A DNA stretch of 27,919 bases, from the IMG/VR virus record IMGVR_UViG_3300000115_000137, positions 1-27,919 of that record, one strand, 5' to 3'. Source of the DNA: a virus. The translations under genes and the position numbers were made by a program. Under the pieces are notes generated by a model, which was given only the letters and a program-made list of their open reading frames with translations, made no database searches and had not been told where the DNA came from. Below, one piece after another: positions 1 to 7,181 of the stretch; the stretch's first letter is position 1; each line of letters begins with the position of its first letter.

Positions 1-39
1 AGCTAGTGTCTTTCCAGATATTTTTTTTATACAACTCAT
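1..39 (-). CDS. N-terminal fragment of an unknown gene cut by the left window edge
   Basis: An ATG at 39..37 overlaps the TGA stop of the fibre gene to its right in an ATGA junction, the usual coupling in this block. The frame stays open for 13 codons to the window edge (begins MSCIKKISGK). The product cannot be named from so short a piece. The junction is the main evidence that it is a gene. Confidence 0.45.
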   Translation of the reverse strand, partial: MSCIKKISGKTLA

Positions 40-1175
40 GCTACCCAAGTGATTGAGTTGGTAAGGTCCCAGCTATAGGTAGCAATGAGATTGTCGTACG
101 CGGCCTTAGCATTCGGATAGGTAGACTCACTTAACGTCCTTGTTACCATATTAGACATATTGACCCCCGTGCCTTGACCAACGCTATCCCAGCCTTCTAG
201 ACACAACGCTAAATTCGCATCGCTAATGCCGGAACCTTTAAAGAAGTTATTAGCATCCACGTTATTCTTAAACTGCCACGCTCCTAGATTTTGGTCAAAC
301 GAAAAAGCATTAGTAAACATACCGGCCATATTCGTCACGCCACTCACGTCCCAACCACTGATGTCCTGATTGAAGGAACTGGAACGAAACATAATGCCCA
401 TATTCTCCACAAGACCAATGTCCCAGCCGCTGATGTCTTGGTCAAACGCAGAAGCTCCGTCAAACATCCCAAACATAGTCTCCACAAGACCAACGTCCCA
501 ACCGCTGATGTCTTGGTCAAACGCAGAAGCTCCGTTAAACGCTAGAGAAAGAATCGTGACCGAGGAGGTGTCTAAATCATTAAGACCGGGCCTATTAAAT
601 AAAGGCGCCGCTTGAAAGACTCCCCCCAGAGAAGAAAACGCATCCAAAGACGCGTAGCCCGACATGCTTGTTGGCCCAACAAAAGAGGAACAATCCCTAA
701 AAGTATCGTTCTGAAAAAATTCAATCCCCGTTAGGTCTAAATAACCATTGAGAGGGATTGTAACAAGAGAAGCCCACCTCCTAAATCCTACACGTCCACA
801 GTCTCCAAAAGCAAGGACCTCTGTGATTTGTGTGTCCGGAGTGTCAAAGTTAGACAAACCAACCGTACGGGTTTGAGAACCTGTGAAAGGGGTCAGCGTT
901 ACATCGTATGTCCCGGCAGTAGCGTACGTATGAGGAGGAACGCCGGCTGTGCTAACCGATTCAGTAGGGCTCCCATCTCCCCAATCAATAACTCCAGTGC
1001 CGGAATTCATTCTAACTGTAGGGTCCCACTCGTCTCCATCATTGGCAATTGTCAACCGAAGAATTAATGGTGAACCTAAAAGTTGAACACCACTAATCCC
1101 AGCGATACTCGATACCGAAGACACACCTTCAATGTCAGTGACATCTACATTAGAAAACTTCTTGAGCCCCGGCAT
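36..1175 (-). CDS. PKD plus BspA-like (DUF285-type) repeat protein, probable tail fibre or adhesin
   Basis: This 379-aa protein has a PKD-like segment at about residues 35-105 (WGDGSP, then HTYATAGTYDVTL). It is followed by four units of about 25 residues of the type F(D/N)QDISGWDV..V..M..MF. That pattern is typical of the BspA-like/DUF285 repeat family of surface proteins. The C-terminus (YPNAKAAYDNLIA, ending NSITWVA) is related to the end of the protein at 3566-4405. It lies last but one in a minus-strand fibre block, and its ATG shares one base with the preceding TAA (TAATG). The repeats and neighbours suggest a receptor-binding role outside the virion; this is inference. A moron-type secreted adhesin is less likely, because no signal peptide is visible. 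Confidence 0.7.
   Translation of the reverse strand: MPGLKKFSNVDVTDIEGVSSVSSIAGISGVQLLGSPLILRLTIANDGDEWDPTVRMNSGTGVIDWGDGSPTESVSTAGVPPHTYATAGTYDVTLTPFTGSQTRTVGLSNFDTPDTQITEVLAFGDCGRVGFRRWASLVTIPLNGYLDLTGIEFFQNDTFRDCSSFVGPTSMSGYASLDAFSSLGGVFQAAPLFNRPGLNDLDTSSVTILSLAFNGASAFDQDISGWDVGLVETMFGMFDGASAFDQDISGWDIGLVENMGIMFRSSSFNQDISGWDVSGVTNMAGMFTNAFSFDQNLGAWQFKNNVDANNFFKGSGISDANLALCLEGWDSVGQGTGVNMSNMVTRTLSESTYPNAKAAYDNLIATYSWDLTNSITWVA
405..540 (-). repeat. 75-bp period tandem repeat encoding BspA-like units
   Basis: Two direct copies of about 61 bp begin at 405 and 480 and differ at only a few bases. The 75-nt spacing equals 25 codons, matching the protein repeat DQDISGWD. The near identity at DNA level shows recent duplication or homogenisation inside the fibre gene. 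Confidence 0.8.
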
Positions 1176-2083
1176 TACGCAATCTCAATCCAGTCTGGAC
1201 TCGGATTAAAATAAGTCTTGTATACACTGCCATCCTGCCCTAGGTAGGTGCCAATAACACGCACGACTTCACCTTGGGTGAGGCCGCTGATGTCATTAAT
1301 AATACTGCCACCGGCACCGAGATACAGTACATCGCCAGCAGTAAAAGGAGCGGCGACAGTCAAACAAAATATCCCGCTCTGTAAGAGGCCCGCGCTACCC
1401 AGTCCAATTCCCAATAGCCCCTTAGCGGAGGAAGGTGCCGCATTACTAGCTGCGCTCCATGTAGTGCCATTATACTGATAAACACCAACCGCTAATGAGC
1501 CAGTAAGACCAAAGGTGAATACGGTTCCTTCGTGGTCTTGGTCACTCGCGTATGCGGTGTCACGAACGACAAAAGAAAGGTCAATGCCCTCAGTGCTTCC
1601 GCCAGTGGAACTAATCTGAATTTCTCCAGTGCCAGTAACGACATCAACCTCAATGCCGTCACCGGCAGTGAGATTAATAGAGCCGGTCTCACCGTCAATG
1701 TCTGTAACGCCGCCGGAGGCGCCAGTAACAGTAATAGTGCTGCTGCCATCGTCAGTAATCGTAATACCGCCGGCACCGACAAGAGTAAGGTTGCCGTCTA
1801 GGTTGTTCAGGTTCTGTACACCAGAACCGCCGGCAGAACCAACGCCCAACCAGTTAGAGGCGTTTTGCCAAGCCGTGTCGTCAACAGTAGAGGCCGTATA
1901 CTGATACAGCTCGTCACTGCCCTTAATGACAGCCAAGGCACCGGGGATACGAACCGTAATGTTTAGCGCATCACGCTCTGCCGTAGTCTCAAAGATATTG
2001 ATTCCACGAACTTGATTCCCCGAAGCGTCCAGAGTAGGAGCGTTAGGGTTCGGGTTGATGAGTAGGTCGGGAAATTCAGCCAT
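1175..2083 (-). CDS. Phage tail fibre-like structural protein
   Basis: This 302-aa protein is rich in Gly, Ser and Thr. It has beta-type repeats in the middle (LTAGDGIEVD, GGITITDDGSSTITV) and a C-terminal domain around GLLGIGLGS, FTAGDVLYLG and FNPSPDWIEI. Such C-terminal domains are common in phage fibre or baseplate-attached proteins. The LTAGxGI pattern also occurs in the protein at 5810-6439. The ATG overlaps the end of the gene at 2076-3368 by 8 bp, so the two are co-transcribed. It is probably part of the host-recognition apparatus. The exact position in the virion cannot be told. Confidence 0.65.
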   Translation of the reverse strand: MAEFPDLLINPNPNAPTLDASGNQVRGINIFETTAERDALNITVRIPGALAVIKGSDELYQYTASTVDDTAWQNASNWLGVGSAGGSGVQNLNNLDGNLTLVGAGGITITDDGSSTITVTGASGGVTDIDGETGSINLTAGDGIEVDVVTGTGEIQISSTGGSTEGIDLSFVVRDTAYASDQDHEGTVFTFGLTGSLAVGVYQYNGTTWSAASNAAPSSAKGLLGIGLGSAGLLQSGIFCLTVAAPFTAGDVLYLGAGGSIINDISGLTQGEVVRVIGTYLGQDGSVYKTYFNPSPDWIEIA

Positions 2084-3368
2084 TAGATGAAATGTAGAAG
2101 TTGGTGCCTGTAGAGAAAGGACCAGTAAAGGGTGAACGGAGCAAGCGAACGGTTACACTCACACCAAAGTCGTTAGTGATGGTCTCAGTGCCGAAGTCGT
2201 CAAAGTTGACGATAGGACCTGTAGGGCCGCCCTGACGAAGCTCAGGAGCACCAAGGGAATCGTCATAGAGAATCCAAGCGTAGTTGCTTACGTCAGCCAT
2301 GGTAGCTACAGTAGAGAACGTCTCAGCAAACTCGCCAGCGAAAAGACGGAAGTAGCCGTCCGTAGCCGAGGCGTAAGAATTGTACAAAGCCTGACCGGGA
2401 GTAGCGCCAGAACCATCCAAAGAGCTTGCGATAAACATCATGGGAGGACGCATAGAAACCGTCTGGTCAGCACTGATGTTGGCATAGATGTCACCATCGT
2501 TGTCGCTCTGCGTATCCGAAACCTGCGTCGTATACGTAAAGTCAGTAGTAGGACTAGCAGGGGCATCTCCGGGAACAGCTAAAGTCTCGCTGGCAGGGTC
2601 ACCAATAACAGTGGCTGAAGCAAGCTCAGTAGCACCGCGATACACGCGAACCTCCGTCATAGGAACGTAGGTAGACATCTTCGTGGCTACACCTTCGATA
2701 CTACTAGCGTCATTACCCCACTCTCGGATAAGTCCAGTCTCGTCGGGAGAGCGACCGTCGTTGTCGGCTTCAACACTTGTCGTGACAGCAGGAACCATAT
2801 ACGCTTGCTGGGTAGCAATAGCTACGTCCTGAAGGAGCTGATTGCCCTCAGCATCAAAGATGTTCAGATAGTAGTAAACGTAGTTGATGACAAACTCCGG
2901 GAACGTAGGCAGCGTCTCATCCAAGAAAGTTCCGCTGCCGGGAGCAATGCCCGTCTGCAACTCTTCGATAGCCCCACCGTTGACGCGGCGAACCAAAGTC
3001 GCGTTGTCTCCACCGGTATACTGCCACTGAACATTGATGTCGATGTTAGTGAGGTTGTATTGCCAAGCAGGGATAGGAGTGGCACTGAAAGTCGCGCTCT
3101 GCATAATGAGAACGTCGCGGATGAAATCGACAACCGTTACACCACTATCACCAACAGGGTAGGTTCCGTTGCCAGAAAGGCGACCGAACGTATGTCCGTT
3201 AGTAAGGTTGTACAGGATATCGGTCTCAAAAATTCCGCCGCCGCCGCCGCCGCCAAACTCCTCAATGGTGTAGACGTCACGGTTGGCATTGCGGCTCGCG
3301 GACCCCTTGTTCTCTGTTTCGACGTCGGGAGCGACGCCGTGAAATTTTGTTCCGGGAGGTATAGGCAT
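2076..3368 (-). CDS. Virion fibre protein with shared N-terminal segment and polyglycine linker
   Basis: This 430-aa protein starts MPIPPGTKFHGVAPDV and reaches YTIEEF by residue 38. A run of seven glycines follows, and then an unrelated Thr/Ser/Asn-rich body. The protein at 5810-6439 begins with the same segment (MPIPAGTKFHGVA to YTIEEI). This suggests a common attachment or assembly module joined to different distal domains. The body contains short segments such as VRVYRGATELASATV that look like beta-sandwich units. No enzyme motif was recognised. It ends 8 bp inside the next gene and starts 3 bp after the stop of the small gene before it. Confidence 0.6.
   Translation of the reverse strand: MPIPPGTKFHGVAPDVETENKGSASRNANRDVYTIEEFGGGGGGGIFETDILYNLTNGHTFGRLSGNGTYPVGDSGVTVVDFIRDVLIMQSATFSATPIPAWQYNLTNIDINVQWQYTGGDNATLVRRVNGGAIEELQTGIAPGSGTFLDETLPTFPEFVINYVYYYLNIFDAEGNQLLQDVAIATQQAYMVPAVTTSVEADNDGRSPDETGLIREWGNDASSIEGVATKMSTYVPMTEVRVYRGATELASATVIGDPASETLAVPGDAPASPTTDFTYTTQVSDTQSDNDGDIYANISADQTVSMRPPMMFIASSLDGSGATPGQALYNSYASATDGYFRLFAGEFAETFSTVATMADVSNYAWILYDDSLGAPELRQGGPTGPIVNFDDFGTETITNDFGVSVTVRLLRSPFTGPFSTGTNFYISSNG
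3233..3254 (-). repeat. Trinucleotide (CCG/CGG) run encoding polyglycine linker
   Basis: Seven consecutive glycine codons, seen on the plus strand as repeated CCG, lie just after the conserved N-terminal segment of the 2076-3368 protein. Such a run can change length by slippage and marks the boundary between the shared anchor and the variable body. Confidence 0.7.
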
Positions 3369-3371
3369 GTC

Positions 3372-3569
3372 TTATTCTTCTGGTGCGTTAGGGTCGGGCC
3401 ACCCTTCAGCTACGTCCTCAGCTTCAGTAAGCTGAATAGAGCTGGGGGGGATGAGGTTTTCGAAAGGTACGTATCCTCCTTTATTCGCTTCGTCAGTGAC
3501 GTTCGGCAAAATAGCAAGGAACTCAGTAAGGTCGACCACAGGCTCAACTGGGAGATATACTTTGCTCAT
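3372..3569 (-). CDS. Small unknown acidic protein in fibre operon
   Basis: This 65-aa protein begins MSKVYLPVEPVVDL and ends in an acidic, proline-containing tail (WPDPNAPEE). The start at 3569 is chosen because its ATG forms an ATGA overlap with the stop of the upstream gene. A longer frame would need an ATT start at 3578. The small size and position between two fibre genes suggest an assembly or accessory virion protein, but no family was recognised. Confidence 0.6.
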   Translation of the reverse strand: MSKVYLPVEPVVDLTEFLAILPNVTDEANKGGYVPFENLIPPSSIQLTEAEDVAEGWPDPNAPEE

Positions 3570-4405
3570 GAGACCCAATTGATACTGTCTCCAAAGTCCC
3601 AGTTGGAGTTAGCAATGAGATTGTCGTAGGCCGTCTTAGCAGCAGGGTATACCGTCTCGTCTAAGTCTCGTATAGCACCCCCGCCACGAGGGTCGCTACC
3701 AAAAGGTCGTCCGGCAGCATCAACATTAATCCCTTGGTTTGCATTCGCTTCCCATTGAACCAAGCAAGACGCAAGGTCCGCGTCGCTAAGATTTGGGAAA
3801 GAACTAGCGCCAAAATCAGCGCCGTCACCAAACTTCCACTGACCGAAAGTGTCGCTCATAACAGATTCCGGTACCCCCGCAAACATGTCGTTGAACAAGG
3901 TTACCCCGTCAACTTTCCATAAGCCGATGTTAGAAGGCAATCCTGTAGCGCCACTAAAACATCCGATTAAACTCGATGAGATTTCAGCAGGAAGGGTAGA
4001 GATATCAGAGAAGTCTCGGTCTTCGTAATTGATGAACTCAGAACCCCCTACTATAAGATTATCGATACGTAAGACCTTGTTTATCCCAAATGAGCCACCT
4101 CTAGACCAATCTATTTCGACCTTAGCGCCAACAGATAAGCTGACATCAGTAGGGTTCGGGTCGGTAACGTTTACAGCAATCGTATCAGCGGAGCTGTTAA
4201 TCACGTAAGTGTCGTCGCCGATATAAACCTCAAAGGGGAAAGTGCTCAGTGAAGTAAATACAAACCTTGTAGTCTTAGGAATACGGTCCTCAGGGCGAAG
4301 CTTATACTGAAAAATAGGGGCCGTGCGAGAAGTGCCGCCACCGCCACCAGTGCCAGTGCCAGTGCCAGTGCCGCCGTTTACTGAATCACCAATGGCAATA
4401 AACAT
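3566..4405 (-). CDS. BspA-like C-terminal domain protein, probable fibre or adhesin
   Basis: This 279-aa protein has a Gly-Thr repeat linker near its start (about residues 11-25, DNA at 4340-4377). The middle domain contains TRFVFTSLSTFPFEVYIGDD. A C-terminal DUF285-like part follows: LIGCFSGATGLPSNIGLWKV, then FNDMFAGVPES and QWKFGDG. Its last 25 residues (YPAAKTAYDNLIA, ending DSINWVS) match the end of the 36-1175 protein. The two are therefore paralogues over their C-terminal region, with different N-terminal parts. It is likely a virion-exposed host-recognition protein; this is inferred from domain type and operon position. Confidence 0.6.
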   Translation of the reverse strand: MFIAIGDSVNGGTGTGTGTGGGGGTSRTAPIFQYKLRPEDRIPKTTRFVFTSLSTFPFEVYIGDDTYVINSSADTIAVNVTDPNPTDVSLSVGAKVEIDWSRGGSFGINKVLRIDNLIVGGSEFINYEDRDFSDISTLPAEISSSLIGCFSGATGLPSNIGLWKVDGVTLFNDMFAGVPESVMSDTFGQWKFGDGADFGASSFPNLSDADLASCLVQWEANANQGINVDAAGRPFGSDPRGGGAIRDLDETVYPAAKTAYDNLIANSNWDFGDSINWVS

Positions 4406-4406
4406 A

Positions 4407-4871
4407 TTACCAAAGGGCTATGATTCCGGCAGGAGGAGCAGGGGTAGCAAAGACGCGCAAAACCTGAACGGGAATGAAAGCGCCAGCAGCAACACCAGTA
4501 AATGTCACCTCGTCGTTGCCCGCCGTCAAAACCTTGATGTCTCCGCCAGCACCGCTGTACAAGACGCACCCCGTATTGGCGTCAGAGTAAATGACGTAAG
4601 CCTGACTGGAAGCAATAGTGCCAGTAATAGAAAGGGTATTGGCGTCAACTACGCCGATTACCTTATGAGCTGTAGTAGGCGTGTAAATGATACTTCCAGC
4701 AAGACCATTGATGTTTCCCGCCGTAAAGTCTTGGGCTGAGTCGACAAGCTGGTTAGTGCCCGTTCCATCAGTAGTGCCACTAAGTGTGGCGCCCGCAACG
4801 TTAGGGATGTTGATGGTGTCGCTGGCGATGACCTCAAGGGCCCGCTCGACTTGTAACTTCTGATATGCCAT
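4407..4871 (-). CDS. Small virion structural protein (head fibre or spike-like)
   Basis: This 154-aa protein starts MAYQKLQVERALEVIASDTI. It ends with GAFIPVQVLRVFATPAPPAG followed by IIALW. Proteins with this start and this 'xxIPVQVxRVFAT...IIALW' ending are frequent, as I recall, among small structural proteins of marine phages. No catalytic residues are apparent. The ATG shares a base with the stop of the preceding gene (TAATG), and one base separates its stop from the next start. The role as a capsid decoration or spike protein is inferred. Confidence 0.55.
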   Translation of the reverse strand: MAYQKLQVERALEVIASDTINIPNVAGATLSGTTDGTGTNQLVDSAQDFTAGNINGLAGSIIYTPTTAHKVIGVVDANTLSITGTIASSQAYVIYSDANTGCVLYSGAGGDIKVLTAGNDEVTFTGVAAGAFIPVQVLRVFATPAPPAGIIALW

Positions 4872-5017
4872 TATTCGTATGGGAACATTCGGTTTAATGT
4901 GTCACGACGCTTGTTGCACCCGCAATCCTTACCCGTTGCCTTGGCCACAGTATCAACCACCTTCTTAATGCCGGTGGCTTTGGTGACCTTCTCGATGCTG
5001 TCGCCTAAACCTTTCAC
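4871..5017 (-). CDS. 48-aa small protein with DCGCNKRR motif
   Basis: A GTG start at 5017 overlaps the previous stop as GTGA, and the stop at 4871 overlaps the next ATG as TAATG. Coupling on both sides supports a real gene. The product has an amphipathic KVTKATGIKKVVDTVAKATG stretch, then DCGCNKRRDTLNRMFPYE. Small proteins of this pattern are, as I recall, common near structural genes in phages of marine bacteria. The paired cysteines could bind metal or crosslink. Its function is unknown. Confidence 0.6.
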   Translation of the reverse strand: MKGLGDSIEKVTKATGIKKVVDTVAKATGKDCGCNKRRDTLNRMFPYE

Positions 5018-5220
5018 TTGCGAATGCAGCTTGAAAGGTGAGACTTAACGTTGTTTACGCGGCGAGTCTCTTCCATAGAATGGTCACCACCGTAAGCGTT
5101 CTTTCCGGAAGCCTTGCTTGCGCCCTTAGACTCGTTACGACGAGACTTCATGGACTGAGACTTTTTTCCGTGACGGGCCCCGAGAGATTCATCGAGGCGA
5201 GAGTTATATCCCTGTTTCAT
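5014..5220 (-). CDS. 68-aa basic small protein
   Basis: It begins MKQGYNSRLDESLGARHGKK and is rich in Lys, Arg and Ser. A longer in-frame extension upstream lies over the neighbouring gene, so the ATG at 5220 is preferred. That start falls 10 bp after the upstream stop. The GTGA overlap at its end couples it to the next gene. It belongs to a run of small basic proteins beside the fibre genes. It may be virion-associated or a scaffold or assembly factor, but nothing in the sequence proves this. Confidence 0.6.
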   Translation of the reverse strand: MKQGYNSRLDESLGARHGKKSQSMKSRRNESKGASKASGKNAYGGDHSMEETRRVNNVKSHLSSCIRK

Positions 5221-5230
5221 AGCTACTAAG

Positions 5231-5503
5231 TTAATACTTTCCTTTCCGACCGCTAGGGCTCGCCTTCTTGCTTCCGCCCTTGCCAGCCCATAACTTCTTG
5301 CACGCCCAGTAACGAGCCGTGAGCTTGTCGTTGGCCGTATCACATTTGTGTCGTGCCTTGAAACTCTTACGCGCAGCAGGACTGTAGTTATGACCGTAGC
5401 CCTTGGCTCCGAAATGGATAATCTTCTCCTTGCCACCAGAACAAGCCTTGACCATCATCTTCTTGCCCTTGCTCGTAGACCGGCGAGGCTTGTTGCAAGG
5501 CAT
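5231..5503 (-). CDS. 90-aa basic, cysteine-containing small protein
   Basis: The product begins MPCNKPRRSTSKGKKMMVKA. Its central motif IHFGAKGYGHNYSP continues to SFKARHKCDTANDKLTARYW and ACKKLW. The 'hydrophobic-HFG ... RH.C ... A.YW.C..W' pattern is, as I recall, shared by small uncharacterised proteins of phages and large DNA viruses. The ATG at 5503 is preferred because it lies just after the previous stop. An upstream GTG at 5521 would add six residues. The conserved His/Cys pattern could bind metal. The function is unknown. Confidence 0.6.
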   Translation of the reverse strand: MPCNKPRRSTSKGKKMMVKACSGGKEKIIHFGAKGYGHNYSPAARKSFKARHKCDTANDKLTARYWACKKLWAGKGGSKKASPSGRKGKY

Positions 5504-5510
5504 GTCTTTC

Positions 5511-5810
5511 TTACTCGCCACGGCGCTTCTTGTATTTGAAATACTTGCGGGGACGACCCAATGCGTTAGTCTTCTTCAACTCATACTCCCTCTTGAAGTC
5601 AGCTCCCTGAGGAGAGTTGTACCAATCCACCTCCTTCTGTACCGTAGGGTGACTGCGGGACTTCAAGAATTTATTGGTAAAAGGATTGACAGTGGCGCCA
5701 TGACCAGTGCCGTCGCCGCCAAGACGACGGTCGACACGAGCACTTTGTCGCTCCTTGTACTGGCGACCGCGTGCCTTTTTCACAATAAACCTGCGTGGAA
5801 TCCTACCCAT
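5511..5810 (-). CDS. 99-aa basic protein
   Basis: It is strongly basic (begins MGRIPRRFIVKKARGRQYKE, ends KYFKYKKRRGE) with a central segment SHPTVQKEVDWYNSPQGADF. It is coupled to the upstream gene by TAATG. No family with a known function was recognised. It fits the group of small basic proteins encoded next to the fibre genes, perhaps internal or DNA-contacting virion proteins. Confidence 0.6.
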   Translation of the reverse strand: MGRIPRRFIVKKARGRQYKERQSARVDRRLGGDGTGHGATVNPFTNKFLKSRSHPTVQKEVDWYNSPQGADFKREYELKKTNALGRPRKYFKYKKRRGE

Positions 5811-6439
5811 TACGTACTCTTTGCTTGGATGACAATCCAGTTGTTGCCGTCAGACCAGACAGCAATACCATTATACACCTTGTTAATCCTATACGATGCC
5901 TGCCCGTCAATGGTCTCAGAACCCGGAGCATAGACATCGACCTTGTCCTGTGCCGTGACAGTGCCGTCGTTGACGATACGCAGAAAACGATACGGGATGG
6001 CAGCAGCAGAAGGCAACGTAAGATTGTGGGTGCCAGCAGCTCCGACCCAAGTCAAGTCGACAATATTTTTGCTCGTAGTAATAGTAGATGAACCGCCGGG
6101 ACCAACAGTCATAAACTCAGGCTCCAAAACAGCTACGCCGCCAACGTTGTTGAGCGTATTGTCAATGGTGACGTTGTTACCGCCAGACTGAGAGAGACCG
6201 ATACCAGAACCAGCCGTGAGCTGGACAGTAGAGTTGAGGCCGCTGACAGCATCCAAGTTCAAGTCTACGTTGTCGCCGTCGGTGCTAGAGTTGAGCGTAT
6301 ACACGTCAGAAGTGCCCGAAGAAGCAATCTCCTCAATGGTATACGCGTCGCGCAAAGGCTGCACGGTAGCACTACCCCTATCGGTGGTGTCAACGCTCGC
6401 GGCGACGCCGTGAAATTTTGTGCCTGCGGGAATAGGCAT
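5810..6439 (-). CDS. Virion protein sharing the MPIPxGTKFHGVA N-terminal segment
   Basis: This 209-aa protein has residues 1-36 (MPIPAGTKFHGVA, ending RDAYTIEEI) closely matching the start of the 430-aa protein at 2076-3368. A fibre-like beta region follows (VDLNLDAVSGLN, LTAGSGIGLSQ, GGNNVTIDN). The C-terminal domain around LPSAAAIPYRFLRIVNDGTV to SDGNNWIVIQ is of a kind common in phage capsid- or tail-attached fibres. It lacks the BspA-like repeats. The shared N-terminus suggests that both proteins dock to the same virion component. Its ATG lies in a TAATG, but no clear upstream gene with a start codon ends there. Confidence 0.6.
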   Translation of the reverse strand: MPIPAGTKFHGVAASVDTTDRGSATVQPLRDAYTIEEIASSGTSDVYTLNSSTDGDNVDLNLDAVSGLNSTVQLTAGSGIGLSQSGGNNVTIDNTLNNVGGVAVLEPEFMTVGPGGSSTITTSKNIVDLTWVGAAGTHNLTLPSAAAIPYRFLRIVNDGTVTAQDKVDVYAPGSETIDGQASYRINKVYNGIAVWSDGNNWIVIQAKST

Positions 6440-6522
6440 TACGCTTTATTCTTTTTACAAGATACGGAATCACCCAGCGGGCAAGGCGCTTGACGCTCTT
6501 TCGGCTAAGGAACCGAATGAGC

Positions 6523-6642
6523 TTACTTGGAAGCACGACGAGGGCGAGACGGAGCCTCAACACCGTCTTCTTTAGCTTGGATGACTGCCTTGCGCCAATC
6601 GCGCAAAGACCGACGATACTCTTTCTTTTCTTGAACTGTCAT
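6523..6642 (-). CDS. 39-aa basic small protein
   Basis: The frame begins MTVQEKKEYRRSLRDWRKAV and ends PRRASK. It is mostly charged helix with an Arg/Lys-rich tail. It starts 12 bp after the stop of the preceding gene, in the same direction as the block. The composition matches the neighbouring small basic proteins. The assignment rests on position, composition and the intact frame only. Confidence 0.45.
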   Translation of the reverse strand: MTVQEKKEYRRSLRDWRKAVIQAKEDGVEAPSRPRRASK

Positions 6643-6654
6643 ATCCAAAGATAA

Positions 6655-6888
6655 TTATTTGCGACTAACTCTTGCCGCAGGAGTATTAGAAACGAACTGC
6701 TTCTTCCCAGCCTTCTTCTTACGCGCCGTAGCAGCACGCTGAGCCTTGCTTAAACTCTTGGCCTTAGACAGGGGCAGGCACCTATCTGGGCTCTTCTTGT
6801 TCTTGCTCGTGCCGCACTCGCCCTTGATGCTGCCATCCAAACCGATGCGCACCCACTTCTCGTCGCGCCACTTCTTGAGCTCGCCCAT
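6655..6888 (-). CDS. 77-aa basic small protein of a conserved phage DUF type
   Basis: It begins MGELKKWRDEKWVRIGLDGS and contains GECGTSKNKKSPDRCLPLSK, then AQRAATARKKKAGKK. The pattern 'WVRI...G.CG.SK.KK.PDRCLP..KA.SL.KAQRAATARKKK' fits a small uncharacterised family (DUF6321, from memory) found in phages. Two conserved Cys flank the Ser-Lys-Asn core. The Lys-rich C-terminal half would bind nucleic acid non-specifically. It is TAATG-coupled to the preceding tiny gene. Its function is unknown. Confidence 0.65.
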   Translation of the reverse strand: MGELKKWRDEKWVRIGLDGSIKGECGTSKNKKSPDRCLPLSKAKSLSKAQRAATARKKKAGKKQFVSNTPAARVSRK

Positions 6889-6971
6889 TACTTTTTCTTA
6901 GGCTTGCGGGGCTTCATAACCTTAGCCTTCACCTTAGCCGTACACGGCTTGCCATATCCTTTACTTGCCAT
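6888..6971 (-). CDS. 27-aa lysine-rich micro-protein
   Basis: A 27-residue frame (starts MASKGYGKPC, ends KPRKPKKK) is bounded on both sides by TAATG overlaps with neighbouring genes. This makes a real, translationally coupled gene likely in spite of its size. Lys and Arg are about half of its last 15 residues. Its role is unknown; DNA or RNA contact is possible. Confidence 0.5.
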   Translation of the reverse strand: MASKGYGKPCTAKVKAKVMKPRKPKKK

Positions 6972-7096
6972 TATTTCCTGTCAAAATTTTTGTCCTTGCA
7001 ATACCGGCTCGCATACATAGCGGCATAAGCACTCCACTTCTTGTACTTCCTCATTGCGGCGGCCTTGCCCGCTGGGCAAATCTTGTTCTTAGCCAT
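6971..7096 (-). CDS. 41-aa small protein with ICPAGKAAA motif
   Basis: The frame begins MAKNKICPAGKAAAMRKYKK and continues with WSAYAAMYASRYCKDK. The 'CPAGKAAA.RK...SAYA..YA...C' pattern is, as I recall, frequent in very small proteins of marine phages and some large viruses. It is coupled by TAATG to the downstream gene and overlaps the upstream gene by 8 bp. It has two cysteines about 26 residues apart. Its function is unknown. Confidence 0.55.
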   Translation of the reverse strand: MAKNKICPAGKAAAMRKYKKWSAYAAMYASRYCKDKNFDRK

Positions 7097-7181
7097 GAGT
7101 AAACTTATGGATAATCATACAGATGATGGCCCCGGCAATTCCGAAGCACACCATCTTATATGAAAACTCTTCGCGGGTCAT
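7089..7181 (-). CDS. 30-aa single-span membrane micro-protein
   Basis: The ATG at 7181 overlaps the stop of the upstream gene (TGATG), and the stop lies 8 bp inside the next gene. The product starts MTREEFSYK. One hydrophobic segment follows (VCFGIAGAIICMII), then HKFTHG. One span in 30 residues could be a small inner-membrane, holin-like or virion membrane-active peptide. The sequence does not decide between these. Confidence 0.5.
   Translation of the reverse strand: MTREEFSYKMVCFGIAGAIICMIIHKFTHG

Noticed and set aside
2805-3629. 274-codon open frame on the plus strand across the fibre gene
   Set aside because: It lies antisense to the well-supported 430-aa fibre protein, has no promoter or family signal, and its composition mirrors the opposite strand.
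5221-5436. Upstream extension of the 68-aa basic gene to 140 aa
   Set aside because: It would lie wholly over the conserved HFG...RH.C gene in another frame. The ATG at 5220 fits the spacing of the block.
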